Notes under the pieces: model-generated | Told to the model about the DNA's origin: nothing | Database searches by the model: none | Seen by the model: only the letters and a program-made list of their open reading frames with translations | Part shown: in pieces, positions 33,839 to 45,438 of the stretch | Numbering within the stretch: position 1 is the first letter of the stretch | Layout of the letters: every line of letters begins with the position of its first letter | Translations under genes and position numbers: made by a program | DNA from: Gloeophyllum trabeum ATCC 11539 | Lineage: Eukaryota > Basidiomycota > Agaricomycetes > Gloeophyllales > Gloeophyllaceae | Direction of reading: 5' to 3' | Assembly (NCBI RefSeq): GCF_000344685.1 | Contig: NW_006920421.1 | Coordinates: 1,428,272-1,492,271, forward strand | DNA: 64,000 bases

Positions 33839-36800
33839 GGTGTCTGCTATGTTTTCGCTATTTACTTGGGACGTTCTGGTGTCGTGGCGTTGGTTGGGCT
33901 TGTAGGAGTGCTTTATTTAAAGCAGAGGTGTCGATATCAAAAGTGTCATAGTTCCTAGAAGCGTATTTATAGGAGCCCTCTGTATTGTTACGACCGACGA
34001 GGATGTATTCCTGGTTACTGGATATATAGTTATAGAGGATGATGCGCGGCATCCGTAATACATGTCTGTTAGGTCTGTTATGGATTACTCACGTTCAGTA
34101 AACACTGAATAGATCGAAGGGACAGTATGAAGGCCGTGAGATGCTGTATCGTTTGGTCCTTGTCATTGGACTACGTCTGCACTCTGGCGGTCTAGTCGCA
34201 GATCGCCGAGCAAAGATACTGAGTGGAAAATCGTAGTCTTTTCAGCATCCGTAGTAAAGACGCAGTCAAGACGGAGGTTTCGTGACGCAAGTCGAGGGCC
34301 ATCCAGTGGCAATATGTTGCTACCATCCATCCAGGATTCCAAGCTTCAGAGAGAACGGCGAAGTGAGTAAAGCATACATCCGACGGGTTTCGCCGATAAA
34401 CATTGTTCCTGGGTGTAACTGTTGTTGATAAGATTCCGTAGCGTGATGCAGAACTCATTAGTGCCCTCAACCTGGATTCTGTTGATAGCTATTGGATTCT
34501 GTTGATAGCTATTGGATTCTGTTGATAGCTATTGGATTCTGTTGATAGCTATTCGTCCCCCACAAAGCCAGCCTTATTGCGTCAGACGGAGCCCAGCCAC
34601 TTCACGGCTCAGCGAGCGTCCGTAGTGCGTTAGCGTCGTGCTGAGCGAATTCAAGGGCAGAGGTAACGACGTCCAAATCGATTGACCGCGGTTGGGTTAA
34701 TCTCTGGGCGGCGTGGTGCAGGTTGAAATAAATCCTGGAAGTGGCGACCTGGCAGATCATATACGCCAGCCTATCCCGGCGGGATTAAACCTTGAATCAC
34801 CCTGGTATGAATAGCGAGGACTTACGGCGTCGGCGCAGTGACTTCCTCTCTATACCTGCCTTCGAGGAGGGCAACAGCGCCCATCGCAGCTACGAGATGC
34901 GAAGTGAGGTTGAGTTTGCCGGAAGAATGGATATGTACGTACTGATCATCAGACAAAACCATATCACACCGTCGCGCCATATTATACGGGTAAAAGACAT
35001 CTGCAACAGCCCCCCGCGGCAGCGCCATGCATGGAACAAGGTCCACGCCAAGCAAATGGCATCCAGGACCTATTAGACGATCTAGACAGAAAAAATGCGA
35101 ATTGCTGAATGCGATTCATACCATTGGGGCGGCAAACGAGATCCAGGCCGTCGGAGGCTCTAATTGATAACAGCTCCTCAAATCAGGAAGATAAAAGACC
35201 TCAGAATTTGATTGATTGTCTCTCCATAGTACGACTATGTTTGCCACCAAAGTGGTTGTGCATACGGAAGTCTAGTAGTAATTAGCTCCAGAAACTTATG
35301 CTCATGGAATTCAGAGTAACTGGTTCGTACCATGGCGCCAAGCAGGCAAATCCTGGCCTTCCTAGAATTATGATAAAGGCACAAGATCCTACCTTAAAGA
35401 GAATTTGTTACAATGTGGACGAACTATACCAGCACACTGACTGAGCAAAAGACCTAGAAGAAGGCTGATCTGCATTAATCGGTGGCGCTCAAGGGTGAAC
35501 TTTGCGTACTGTATGACAGCGCAAAAAAGCATTCTGACCATACTCGCTGCACTTGAACAAACGTCTTGCAGCTATCGACCTTCCTTCAATGGAGCACACT
35601 CAAGTGCTTTGGGCAGGACATACTATTTGAACGACAGGAATGGGAAAATGTCAGTTTTGCCTGTGTAGAGCCCGTCAGCGACAGGCGGAACATTCACTTC
35701 AGGATATCTCATCTCACTAAAGGTGACGAATAACAAGCCGAAGGGTGTTAGGTATCGATTCTGTCGGCAGTGGGTTTCTGTCAAGGAATGCTTCCAGGGA
35801 TGTCGAATGCTCCCGCACCAGAAGGAATGCAAATCTCATAAGTGAGGGACCCGCCTGCCAGACATGTTGTACTTCGTCATCGAAAGTGAGTGCTTTTACG
35901 GCTCAGCCGGGGGAAACCTAAGATTTATGTCAAACAAATACCGTGATCATATATCAGGCACGCTAGACTGCGGGACACTTGAGTTCTAGGCTATTGGCTG
36001 AGGATAGACTGCCTACCTCGCGAACGATAATGTAGCGGTCGGCAAAGAGGCGAGACACCAAGGTCGATGTCTTTATCGAGAGCATATATCTTCTGGCTTA
36101 CGTCGCGTTGAGACCTCGGCCCGGGCAAACAAGAAGTCTACATTTGGTTCTGTAACAGAGGCTCTAACCGAAAATCGTGACACTCACTTTCGCGTGCCCA
36201 GCCGTGTATAGTACTGGGAGACCCTGTCGGGGAATGAATACAGTCCAGCAGTGTTCCCAATGCCCTTCTTATCAAGCGGTAAAGGTAGAGGGCTGATATG
36301 ATCCCCAAGCTGATACGACCGCAGGCAGGTACGGTCAAAGGACCGATGCCGGCATTTGCGGGGTGCGTCCCAGGCCCCAATCCCCGACTCCGGAGTACAG
36401 CCCGACTTACGTATGTTTTGCGATCCTTAGAAAAGGCACAGACATCGCGCTGTCGTGTTCCAAGAGGCAGGTTTTGGGAGTGCGGCGAGAGCTAACAACG
36501 GTGCTCCCGCGTACCAGTGCTCTGTGGAAGGAGTAGTGCACAGCTCATCGTGAACGGTGATAGAATATCACCGGCTCCTATTGTAATTCCGACCGCAACA
36601 TCGTGAGGGAGCGTGAGGGTTGTTCGCTCTGTGGTTCCACTTGGAGTGTCTCTTGTGCTATCCTTATACATTAAGTCCTACATCCGTGCAGCATGGCAGG
36701 CTTCTTGCGGGCGAAACATGGGCAGCTGTTGAGCTCACTTTCGATAGATATGTGGCAGCGCATGCTCGTGCTGCACATCCCACCGCACAGCCGTTACCAG

Positions 36801-37115
36801 GGGGCATCAGCTGGAGAATTCCGTGAACCCGACTACCTCGACCGCCTCTGATCGGCGGTCATGGGGTCCTGCATATGTAATCGCCCCCTCATTGGTCAGA
36901 ACAGCAATCTCGCGACAACCGCGATATTTCGCCGACCGTAGATTAGATCACGCCGCTGTGGAAATCAGACATTGGCAGCGAGAGAGCATTGGAGATCCCT
37001 CCTGCATTGCTGGTTAACTGGTTGATATGTTTGTCTCATTGGTGGAAGAGGCATGCATGGACATCACCCACGAGAGGACCCAAGGCTGACGGAAAGAGCA
37101 TGAGATATCAGATAC
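33839..37115. other. Gene-poor region
   Basis: 3.3 kb without a recognised gene, apart from the tandem repeat listed separately. Minus-strand frames at 34822-35055 (with VLSDDQYVHIHSSGKLNL), 35623-35832 and 36138-36380 (with ISLGIISALYLYRLIRRALG) look protein-like locally. They may be remains of a decayed gene, but have no family signature that I can name. Confidence 0.3.
34473..34552. repeat. Four perfect tandem copies of a 20-bp unit
   Basis: The unit TGGATTCTGTTGATAGCTAT is repeated four times without a mismatch (34473, 34493, 34513, 34533). It lies in non-coding sequence. The perfect identity suggests recent expansion, so it is likely to vary in copy number between strains. Confidence 0.95.
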
Positions 37116-37477
37116 GGATGTGTGACGGTTAAGGCCGTCACAGCCACTTCCTATGTTTTAACGGACTATTTCCTATTTTGTCTTATGTTTATCTTAACGG
37201 TCACTCCTAGATAGACAACGGACTCTGGCTCTAGAACGCAGTGCAAGCATGTATTCGGCCGACGGCCCTCGCGGATGACATCGTATCTACCCTGTACCTT
37301 TCGGCTTCCGTTTCCGGTATCTGACAGTTAGGAGTAGTCGAACGGTCACTTATACCGGTAGCTCCCTGTACTCTCCCCTTTTCCCCGTCGAATCAATGCC
37401 AGTACGGTCTCAGCGTCTACTCGTCTCCCGTTCTACGCCTGTGCTTCGGTTTCGGTCGCCTTGACCGTTACAGGATG
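37116..37477. mobile_element. Solo LTR with 5-bp target duplication
   Basis: The LTR spans 37121-37472 (352 bp). It begins TGTGACGGTTAAGG and ends CCTTGACCGTTACA, so the termini are imperfect inverted repeats within the canonical TG...CA. It is flanked by the direct repeat GGATG at 37116-37120 and 37473-37477. No gag-pol sequence is adjacent, so this is a solo LTR left by recombination between the two LTRs of a retrotransposon. Copia or Gypsy cannot be decided from the LTR alone. Confidence 0.8.
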
Positions 37478-38043
37478 CATGTGAAGAGATAGTTGAGAGT
37501 TTACAGAGGAACAGTAACACACTCTATTACAACAGATGCCCGAGCAAAGAAAGTAAAGCACTGCATCATTCATTACTGTCTGTATTCTTTTTTCTGTGTT
37601 CTAGGAGCATTGAAAACAGCCTGGTTTATCTAATCCAAGGTCACTGCGAGAGCACCTCCTGACCAATGAGAGGTGATTATGCAAGCGGGAGTCCATACAC
37701 GACTACCTTGGTCACACCGTGACAATCACGTGTTTTGCCTATATATGGCAGGTCAGTGTAAGGAAATCGAGGAGATCATCGATAGAAATCACCACTGTCG
37801 AGCTTATTATAATCTCCATGGGTCGAGATCCTCAAATGTTTTTTATAGGAACTATTTGTATGTACTGTATCTTTGATTCCTATAAAAAACATCTGTGGTT
37901 TTCTACCTGTGCCCAAAGTTATAAGACCGACTTCGTGCTTTCCCCGCCAAGTGTGACAAAAATAGTCACGTGATAGTAGTCGTACATGAGCTGGCCCTAT
38001 CTTAGTCGGGTTCACGGAATTCTCCAGGCGATGCCCCTTGGCC
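37478..38043. other. Spacer between solo LTR and DNA transposon
   Basis: Holds the foldback listed at 37726-37973 and no recognised gene. Confidence 0.4.
37726..37973. repeat. Imperfect foldback with 15-bp perfect inner stem
   Basis: ATGTTTTTTATAGGA (37836-37850) is exactly complementary to 37878-37892 across a 27-nt loop. Complementarity continues outward imperfectly, for roughly 100 bp per arm, to TCACGTG/CACGTGA at the two ends. Because of this, the two strands encode similar peptides. It could be a small MITE-like foldback or a structured transcript. Confidence 0.5.
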
Positions 38044-39666
38044 GTTACAGTGGGGACGGGCAGCGCCTGCCAAAGGGCATTGTTGGCACTTGTTTTGGTC
38101 CATGGACGTCCATGACATGGCAGACGTCTTGCCGGTCGTGGGAATGGAACTGCCGAGCACGATGAGTCCTTACCGAAGCAGCACGCGAGAAGCCAACTTG
38201 CAAGTGCATCTCCTCCCTCAATTTTGATCTTAAAAATAAGATAAAAGCTACAATAGATAGATAGAGGTGCATAGTATAGTTCTCCAAGAGCAAAATTTTA
38301 ATAACTGATTGTTGTGAGCAGTAATACTGTGAACTCGTGACCGACGCGTCTAGAGAACCAAACTGCGATGCGTTGAACGCGTGCCGCTGTCCTGACCCTC
38401 GTCTTCTTGTCTCCTTATCTCTTGGACTGGAATCCTACCTTCCCATTTTATCATTGCTCGCTTATTGTGGTACTTCAGGGCCATGGCGGGACTGTTGTTC
38501 TGAGGATTGGTGTTCTGGCTGTACATGTCACCATGCTCTTCCATTCGGCGCCCCCCTCCGGAAGATAATGGCCAGCACAATACTTGAAATCCTCAGATTT
38601 AATGAACTCTAGATACTCCAATAATTGTCGGAAGGTCTATGTTGCTCTTGGGCGACTAATAGTATTATTAAATTATCTGGGTACTCTGTGAGATGCCCAA
38701 GGCTTCGAAGGCTTCCCGCGCTCGTCAAGCGAGTGCCGCACAAGCCAGGAAGGTTCTGCAAGGACATAAAGAAAATATACAGCCTACCATCCAGTCCGGA
38801 TCTGGCCAGTCAAAGTGGACCATGAATGCATGCTGGAGGACCTGCGGCGCCGAAAAGAGGCGGAGAAGCAGCGGAAGCTCGCTGAGAAAGCTGAGAAGTT
38901 GGCGGGGATTGTATTGTTGCTGCGGGAAGAGGACATAAACAAGCTCACAGTTTCACACATTGAAGATCAGCTCGAAGTTCACCGACAACTTGATGGTAAT
39001 CAAGATATGCCCAAGAAGTCGCACCTGAAGAACAAAGCAGAGAAAGTCGCAGCGTTGAGGCACGTGGTTAGGCACTACTTAGCAAAATACCCCGAGTCCG
39101 AGGGCAAGTGGCTGGAGGACATGGGGATTGGCATCGAGACAGACGAGAATTCTGACGCCGACATGTATGGCACAGACGGTTCTGACGACGAGGACGAGGG
39201 TGATGAGTATAATGCATGGTTATATAGAAATAACTTTATTACATTACTGGAGGTGATAGGGGCGGAAATGGTCTTGGAGAATCAATTATTGATATGCTAT
39301 CTACGTTTCTTAGCCAAATTTGATCAAAATAAGGCATTATTTGCTACAGTATGCCATATATAGGCTCAATGTTGCCAAAACAGTGCAATCTCAGCTCAAA
39401 TATTTATTGAGGCAAATTGTGGCTGCACAAGTGAGTGATTGAGTGCCGGGAGAAGCCGGGGATATACCACAATGGTATCTGACCTTGGATATCGAGCCTC
39501 AATTCTACCGGGACTGAAGTATCCGGCCTCTTGGGCGCTTCGCCACATTTTACCGCAACCGTATCTAACATACGGCCTCCAGACCTCACTTTTTTACGGA
39601 ATTGGTATCTAACCTCCATCGGTATTTTCAGGGGTCCTTGTAGGCGCTGCCCGTCCCCAGTTACAG
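38044..39666. mobile_element. TIR DNA transposon (1.6 kb) with 7-bp target duplication
   Basis: The element spans 38051-39659. It starts TGGGGACGGGCAGCGCCT and ends with the exact reverse complement of those 18 bases; the match fades just inside. It is flanked by the 7-bp direct repeat GTTACAG at 38044-38050 and 39660-39666. Inside is a broken, acidic/basic ORF (38693-39363) with no visible transposase core. It is therefore a non-autonomous or decayed member of a cut-and-paste family. The superfamily is undecided; the 7-bp duplication argues against Tc1/mariner (TA) and for hAT-, Mutator- or KDZ-like groups. Confidence 0.8.
38693..39363 (+). pseudogene. Broken transposon-borne ORF with SAP-like segment
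   Basis: The ATG at 38693 begins MPKASKASRARQASAAQ. The coding-like frame shifts between about 38790 and 38815: upstream it reads HKENIQP, and after a one-base shift it continues as MLEDLRRRKEAEKQRK in a coiled-coil stretch. A segment follows, DINKLTVSHIEDQLEVHR to LKNKAEKVAALRHVVRHYL, resembling SAP-like helix-extension-helix modules found in repetitive basidiomycete genes. Then comes an Asp/Glu-rich acidic run (SDDEDEGDEY). The last 50 codons do not look conserved. It lies wholly within the TIR element 38051-39659. I read it as the degenerate cargo or N-terminal part of a transposon protein; no catalytic domain is visible. Confidence 0.5.
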
Positions 39667-40025
39667 TATTCCACACTCCAGTCATAACCACGTGACTAGA
39701 CGCGTCCGCGTCTCATCGCGCGACGCGTCAGATATAAGTCGGATGTAGCGTCATGACATTGATTATTCAACAGCACCTCTGAACGTTTACTCACTACACT
39801 CGCACTGAGAACAATAGAGCTATAGCGCCGAGATGTATGGCGAAAAGCCTGGAGCAGCCAACCCTCGTTACATCCATTGGATATGGCGAATCTTCTGAGA
39901 GTTGAAGTAGCTGATTGCAGCATAGTGTACACATTGTATCGTATATGGTGCCAATAAATGGCTTCGAGAGCGCAACAATAGATCCAAAAAGCACAAAGGG
40001 GCCTACTCCCGTGCGCGTCTAACGC
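39667..40025. other. Short intergenic spacer
   Basis: Between the transposon and the 3' end of the oxidoreductase gene. No gene recognised. Confidence 0.4.
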
Positions 40026-41373
40026 TTAAAGTTCATCGTGGCTGCTTTCCGTCGTCTCCTGAGGCCTCAGGACGATCTTCTCGCCGCTCACCTTGCCGCT
40101 TCTGTGCAGCTCAAAAGCTTCCTTCCAAGAGGCCAAACCACCAGGCAGAACATGTGGCCTGTTAGGCTTGATGACTCCTCGCTCGAGGTACCCTTCCATG
40201 GCCGCCCAAAATCCTATACTGCTCGGCAAGCATTGCAATATATCACTACACGCACGAGAATCGCTGCAAGCCACACTCACTTAAACTCCGGGTACATGTG
40301 CGATGCGCCGTGGCAACCTCGCAACCGTACTCGCTTCTTCATTGCTGAGATCATAATGCTCTGCTCTGCGGGGAGAGTGAGGATCACACTTCCTCCGGGC
40401 GATACGATATCCACGGCGTTCTTCTGCGTGTTGGGGAGTGCGATTGCATCCATCAAGTACCTCACCTCTCCTCCCGCGGCCTCCAGGACGTCGTCGACGA
40501 GGGTGCTTGACTTGCGGTCAATGACAGTGCTCGCGCCTATGGATTTCAGGTACGTCTCGTGGGACGCTGATGCTGTAGTGATCACTTTGAATCCGGAAAG
40601 CGCCGCCAGTTGGATGGCTGTTTCATAGAACGGGGTGAGCCTTGTTGAGCATTACATGGATGGTTATTGCTCACTGTAGCTCCCGACGGACGAGCTGCCG
40701 CCGAGGACGACCATCACCTGACCTCTATACTTGCCTTCTCCTCCCGGCTTCCAGGGAGAAGTCAGGCCAAGGGAGAGGTCGTAAAGTCCGGCAGCAGCTG
40801 TGACAATGCCGACCGGGATTGTCGATGCCGAGTCATAGTCCAACGACGGTGGTATCTGAATAGGGTCGACCTATCGCGTTGAGCTCGCAACTAAGTCGTA
40901 GGTTCAACAAACCTTGGAGGCCAGGTCAGCATCGGTAAGACAGAACTGCTGGAAGGTCGCTTTGTCTCCATTGCTATAATCGCCTTGGCAGTTATACTGT
41001 CCTTGGAACAGAATTCTGTCGCCGATACGAAAGTTGCTGACGTTTCCCCCGACTTTGGTCACTTCCCCAGCAGCGTCCGTACCAAGTACGGTTGGCAGGA
41101 CGGTGACGAACATGCCATAGTCAAATATCTGGAGTCAGGGGCTTGAGTAAGATACAACATCGCAAGGACGTGAAGCGCTTACCTTGTAGTCGACAGGGTT
41201 TACCGCCGTAGCATGGATCTTCACTTGCACCTGGTCAGGCGCTGGCTCGGGAATATGTCTCTTCCTAATGGACTGCTTCTGATGCGGATACCTGGCTGAG
41301 TGCACCCACCTCAGTACACAGTCGCCAGGTGCCATTAGCACTTACATTCGTACACAAGCGCTAGTTGTGACAT
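40026..41373 (-). CDS. MDR-family NADP-dependent oxidoreductase (quinone reductase/enoyl reductase-like)
   Basis: Medium-chain reductase without the catalytic zinc site. ATG at 41373 (MSQLALVYES), joined by an intron with GTAAGT donor to RKRHIPEPAPDQVQVKIHAT, then AVNPVDYK (substrate-domain hallmark). The catalytic domain has LPTVLGTDAAGEVTKVGGNV and FRIGDRI. The nucleotide-binding domain has VMVVLGGSSSVGS-YTAIQLA (GGxSxVG, typical NADP binding) and IGASTVIDRKS. The C-terminal exon ends with GKVSGEKIVLRPQE; stop at 40026. About 350 residues, six exons, frame intact. Such enzymes reduce enones or quinones and act as trans-enoyl reductases in some metabolite clusters. Its position next to the right-hand cluster makes that possible, but the family is also common in general detoxification. 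Confidence 0.85.
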
Positions 41374-42837
41374 GCTATGCGTATGCCTGGCAGACACGAG
41401 TGATAAGGACTGTGTCGTAGCTAATAGGACGAGGTAAGGCGCAAAGCGCATGGATAAAGCACGTCGATATATCCGGCTTCCCACTTCTAAAAGCATGATC
41501 TCCGAGGGATACTAGTATGGCTGCATGGCACTGACCAAGCATTGGCAAGTCGTGACATACTAGTACCTGGGGAATGGCCTAGCTTGGTAAGCTAAAGAGC
41601 CCGCGCCTGCGAGGAAGCGTGCGACGGATCCTCAGCTCGAAGAGCCTCAGAGGTTCGACCTCCGCCTCGACGGAGGTATGTCATGAGCTGTTCGGCCAGA
41701 TACCATCATATCCGAACGCCTCTTGACGGTCGGTATCATCACGACAGCAGCTAGGACGGATATAGACTGGACCTCGCATCATGCATCAGGCTTCAGGGTC
41801 GATGCTCGCAGCAAACAACATTCCTTCAGGCAAGTCACGGTATCAAGAAACTCGTGTTTTTCCCCTTGACACTTACGGTAGCAGAAGTGTACCCATAATC
41901 CTTTTGGGAAATGCAACGATGCCCTTATCCGGTATGTGATCCAAGGACCAGGCATGATCGACTATTCCGAGTCGTCATGCTCGTTTTCCTGCGGGCGTTG
42001 TGCAGGCTGCATGCCGCCGTAGAAAAGCCACAGCACAATAGAGTGTATCTGCTGTGGTAATTACCACAGGATTTCGGGAAATTGCATAAGCGAGTTTATG
42101 CGTCACTTTCGGAATTTTCAGGATGGAGTCTCGGTGACATAGAAGGTCCTCTACAGTAGCGTGGTCTGCCAGTCGACACCCTTCGGCCGTGCTCCAAGCA
42201 TGGCGTTTTTCTACCCTGTTTGGTGTCTTCTCTGTCACTGGCATCCGGACTTCATTGCAGGATTTCTGTCAATCTCTGTTGTTTTGTCGTTAGCTGGTGT
42301 ACATGTATCATCGATCGAGCTGTTTCTCCAGTGGCGGTGCAACTGTGTATGACAAGAAACTCTTTGCGTTGCCCTTCGAGTCACCCTCAGTCGTCCTTCC
42401 ATAGTGGTGTTCTATTGGATGGCTGCTCATCAGCATGATGGCCGTAATGCCTGCCTTCGTATGTCTGGACCGCGAAAACGCGTACACGGTACTCTACCCT
42501 GAGCGAGCAATATTGCTATCTTCGTACGCGTCCCATTTCCACAGACTGCGAATGATCAATGGCGCAATCTGGTCCCGAGCAAGACGGATTGAATCTGTAT
42601 GCCAGTGGCTGGATGAAGTGAGCAGTCACATCCAGAATGGATGCACTGCGCTCGCTGGTACGTAACCGTGTTCCGTGTACTTCCTATCGTTGCGTTACAT
42701 TCGTCCGAGAATACCCTCCCTGCTTATGAAAAGGGCAAAGCCTAGATGTCAGACAGCTGTGAGTAATTAGCAGCACTGCCTTCCCAGACTTGCCGTATTT
42801 TCGCCCTCGGTCTTTGCTACTTTTCCCGTTACCTCTC
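41374..42837. other. Intergenic between oxidoreductase and efflux pump
   Basis: Divergent promoters for 40026-41373 (-) and 42838-44786 (+). I see no convincing gene in the 1.46 kb; the frames at 41975-42244 and 42435-42665 have no recognisable features. Confidence 0.35.
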
Positions 42838-44786
42838 ATGTCCTCTGAGCCTGAGTCTGCTGCCAACATGACCTCCAGCCCCGCACTTGACCAAAAGGGT
42901 GCACAAGAGTCGGGGAATCAGCTCGACGCTCTCAGCAAGAGGGAAAACAGTCCGGCTGAGCCACCCAAGGACGAGCTCGCGGGCGGTAACAGTCTTCCTA
43001 GCGGATGGCCATTGTTCATGATGGCGCTGGCCCTCTCGCTCGCCACCTACATCGTTGCGCTAGACCAGACGATCATATCACCTGCCACAGCTACAATGTG
43101 TGTGGATGCCCTAGGTTTTATCGTGCCGACTAATTCCTCTGTTATAGCACGGATGACTTCCACGCTTTGCAAGATGTCGGCTGGTATGCTAGCGCTTACC
43201 TGCTGACTTCCACTGCTCTGCAGCCCTTGTTCGGTCGCCTATACGGTTTCTTCAGTCTCAAACTGGTGTTCATTGCATCAACGGCTGTCTTCGAGATAGG
43301 ATCTCTCATATGCGCCCTGGCCCGCAATTCCCCTACGTTCATAGTTGGACGTGCTATTGCGGGGATTGGCGTTGCCGGGGTCTATATCGGAGTGCTGGTG
43401 ATCGTCAGTGTGATGATGCCTCTGGATCGCAAGTCACTCGCAGGTGGTCTCATAGGCGCCATCTATGGCATAGGCGCCATTACGGGTCCTCTGATCGGCG
43501 GTGCCCTAACAGCGAAAGTCACATGGGTTAGTGGATTTTTGCGCCGCCAAAACAGTGCTATGATGGGCTGACATACTGCTGTTCAAAGCGGTGGTGTTTC
43601 TGGTTGAATCTGCCCATTGGTGGAGTCACTCTGGGAATCATCTTCCTATTCCTGCATGAACCCCATCGACCTCAAACAGAAAGCATACCCCGTCGGCTCA
43701 TGTCTATCGACTGGTAGGATTTAATTGCGTCATGTTCCGGCTCTTGTTGCATTGAAGTCTAGGCTAGGTATCACTCTGCTGCATGGCTCAGTGATCTCCC
43801 TCTTGATCGCACTCCAAAATGGAGGTGTTCGAGATGCCTGGGGAGCCGGGGTGACGATCGCTGAGCTCGTAGTCTTTGGCGTTCTTCTGCTTGGTTTCGT
43901 GGCGCTCCAAGTCTTCCTTGGAGAGCGCGCGGCCATCCCGGTTCGTCTCCTCAAGAACCGGACAATACTGGCCGCGACCACGCATAACTTCGCCATTGGC
44001 GCCACTTATTTCTCTCTGGCGTACTTCTTGCCCATCTATTTCCAGGCTATACTCGGGACTTCAGCACTTGGAGCTGGTATCCATACATTGCCCCTCATTG
44101 TTGCGGTCATCATTGCGACCATCGCTGCCAATGGAGCAGTGACGTTCGTCGGTTATGTCCCGCCATTCATGATCTTCGGGTCTACTCTGGCTTCTATCGG
44201 CACTGGTCTGCTCCACTTGCTTAGCCCGACTACTAGCACTGGCAAATGGATCGGTTACCAGATCATAACTGGAGTAGGGGTAGGAACTACTTACCAACTT
44301 GCCTATCTAGCATCCCAGACTGTCTTATCTGCAGCGGATGTTGAAGTCGGTACTGCCATCGTGAGTCATTCACCGGTGTCACCGTTCTATCGCAATTGTA
44401 ATGACGTATCTCCAGGTCATCTTTTCACAGACGCTGGGCGGATGTTTCTTTGTGTCTATCTCCCAGTCCATTTACCAAAACAGATTTTTGAAGTATCTCG
44501 CTGCTGTCCCTGGCGTCGACATTCCTGCCGTGATCGCTGGGGGGATGACCACTTTCCGCGCGGTAAAGTCCAGCTACTTATTTAGCACATCATCCATCCT
44601 CTTATGTGGCGTAATTAGACCGTGCCGGAAAATCTGCTGCCTCAAGTTATCGTTGCGTCCAACCTTGCCCTGCGAGACGCTCTGGCTCCCTCAATTGCTC
44701 TCGCCTGCCTAGCCTTCGTAGCGGCTCTCTTCATCGAGTGGAAGTCTACCAAGGGTCAGAAAGGAGTTGTTGCGACTGCAGCTTAG
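42838..44786 (+). CDS. MFS drug/metabolite efflux pump, DHA2 (14-helix) family
   Basis: H+ antiporter exporting drugs or a cluster product through the plasma membrane. ATG 42838 (MSSEPESAANMTSS), with a polar N-terminal tail of about 55 residues. Landmarks: YIVALDQTIISPATATITDD (helix 1, motif D1, spliced over an intron at about 43099-43149), DVGWYASAYLLTSTALQPLF-GRLY, ALARNSPTFIVGRAIAGIGV-AGVY, IYGIGAITGPLIGGAL (antiporter motif C), RWCFWLNLPIGG, then TTHNFAIGATYFSLAYFLP and QIITGVGVGTTYQLAYLA. C-terminal exons read VIFSQTLGGCFFVSISQSIY and TVPENLLPQVIVASNLALRD, ending GVVATAA at 44786. About 570 residues, intact. A second, inverted copy begins at 63665. TRI12-like pumps of this type often sit in metabolite clusters. 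Confidence 0.9.
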
Positions 44787-45438
44787 GCAGCACAGGTGTT
44801 TCGGACTACCCTATGCTTTCCACATTTTCATTCTGCAAAGTACGCTATAGGCATCTTGTGCTAGATTCGCATAGTACACACGACACTCTTTTCGCAATGC
44901 ATGCATGTTTAGAACGCCTCGAGGTTTATCCTGGCTTATTTGGTTGTCTCCGATTTACTTAGTACTATATTCTACCGCTTCCTGAGGAAATGATACCAAG
45001 TCAAGGGGCTACTGTAACGATCTGAAGGGCGGCCACACAGCGTTACACCCTTCGTTGCTAACGTCAATAGCATAGAAGGCCATGGGGACTGTGACATGCA
45101 TGCCTGTACGCCACAGCTGACCGCGGGAGGCCTGCTCCAAAGGGAGTTACCCGCGATACAGGGCAGGTTTACCAGCACAACAAAGGGTCCGTTATGCCAC
45201 CATAGAGCACGTTAGAGTACTTGCAATGGCGGCCTCAGGCTACTGCGGGGATTATTCTCCGGACACACATTACACGTGCCTATGAATCGATCAGCTCGGA
45301 CTCGTAGTCGAGTAGATGTGCCAGAACTCCATGCAATAGCGATTCACTAGTACAGCGGCCAAACATTCAGATACAGGACAGTGTCTCTAATTCGAATACG
45401 GCTTTCACAATTCTCCGGTTGTAAGGCCAGAAGCGGCG
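44787..45438. other. Convergent intergenic spacer
   Basis: Between the 3' ends of the efflux pump (+) and the methyltransferase (-). No gene recognised. Confidence 0.4.

Noticed and set aside
41580..41685. tRNA-like arms (TAGCTTGGTAAGCTA and GGTTCGACC)
   Set aside because: The spacing is too long for a tRNA and the acceptor ends do not pair.
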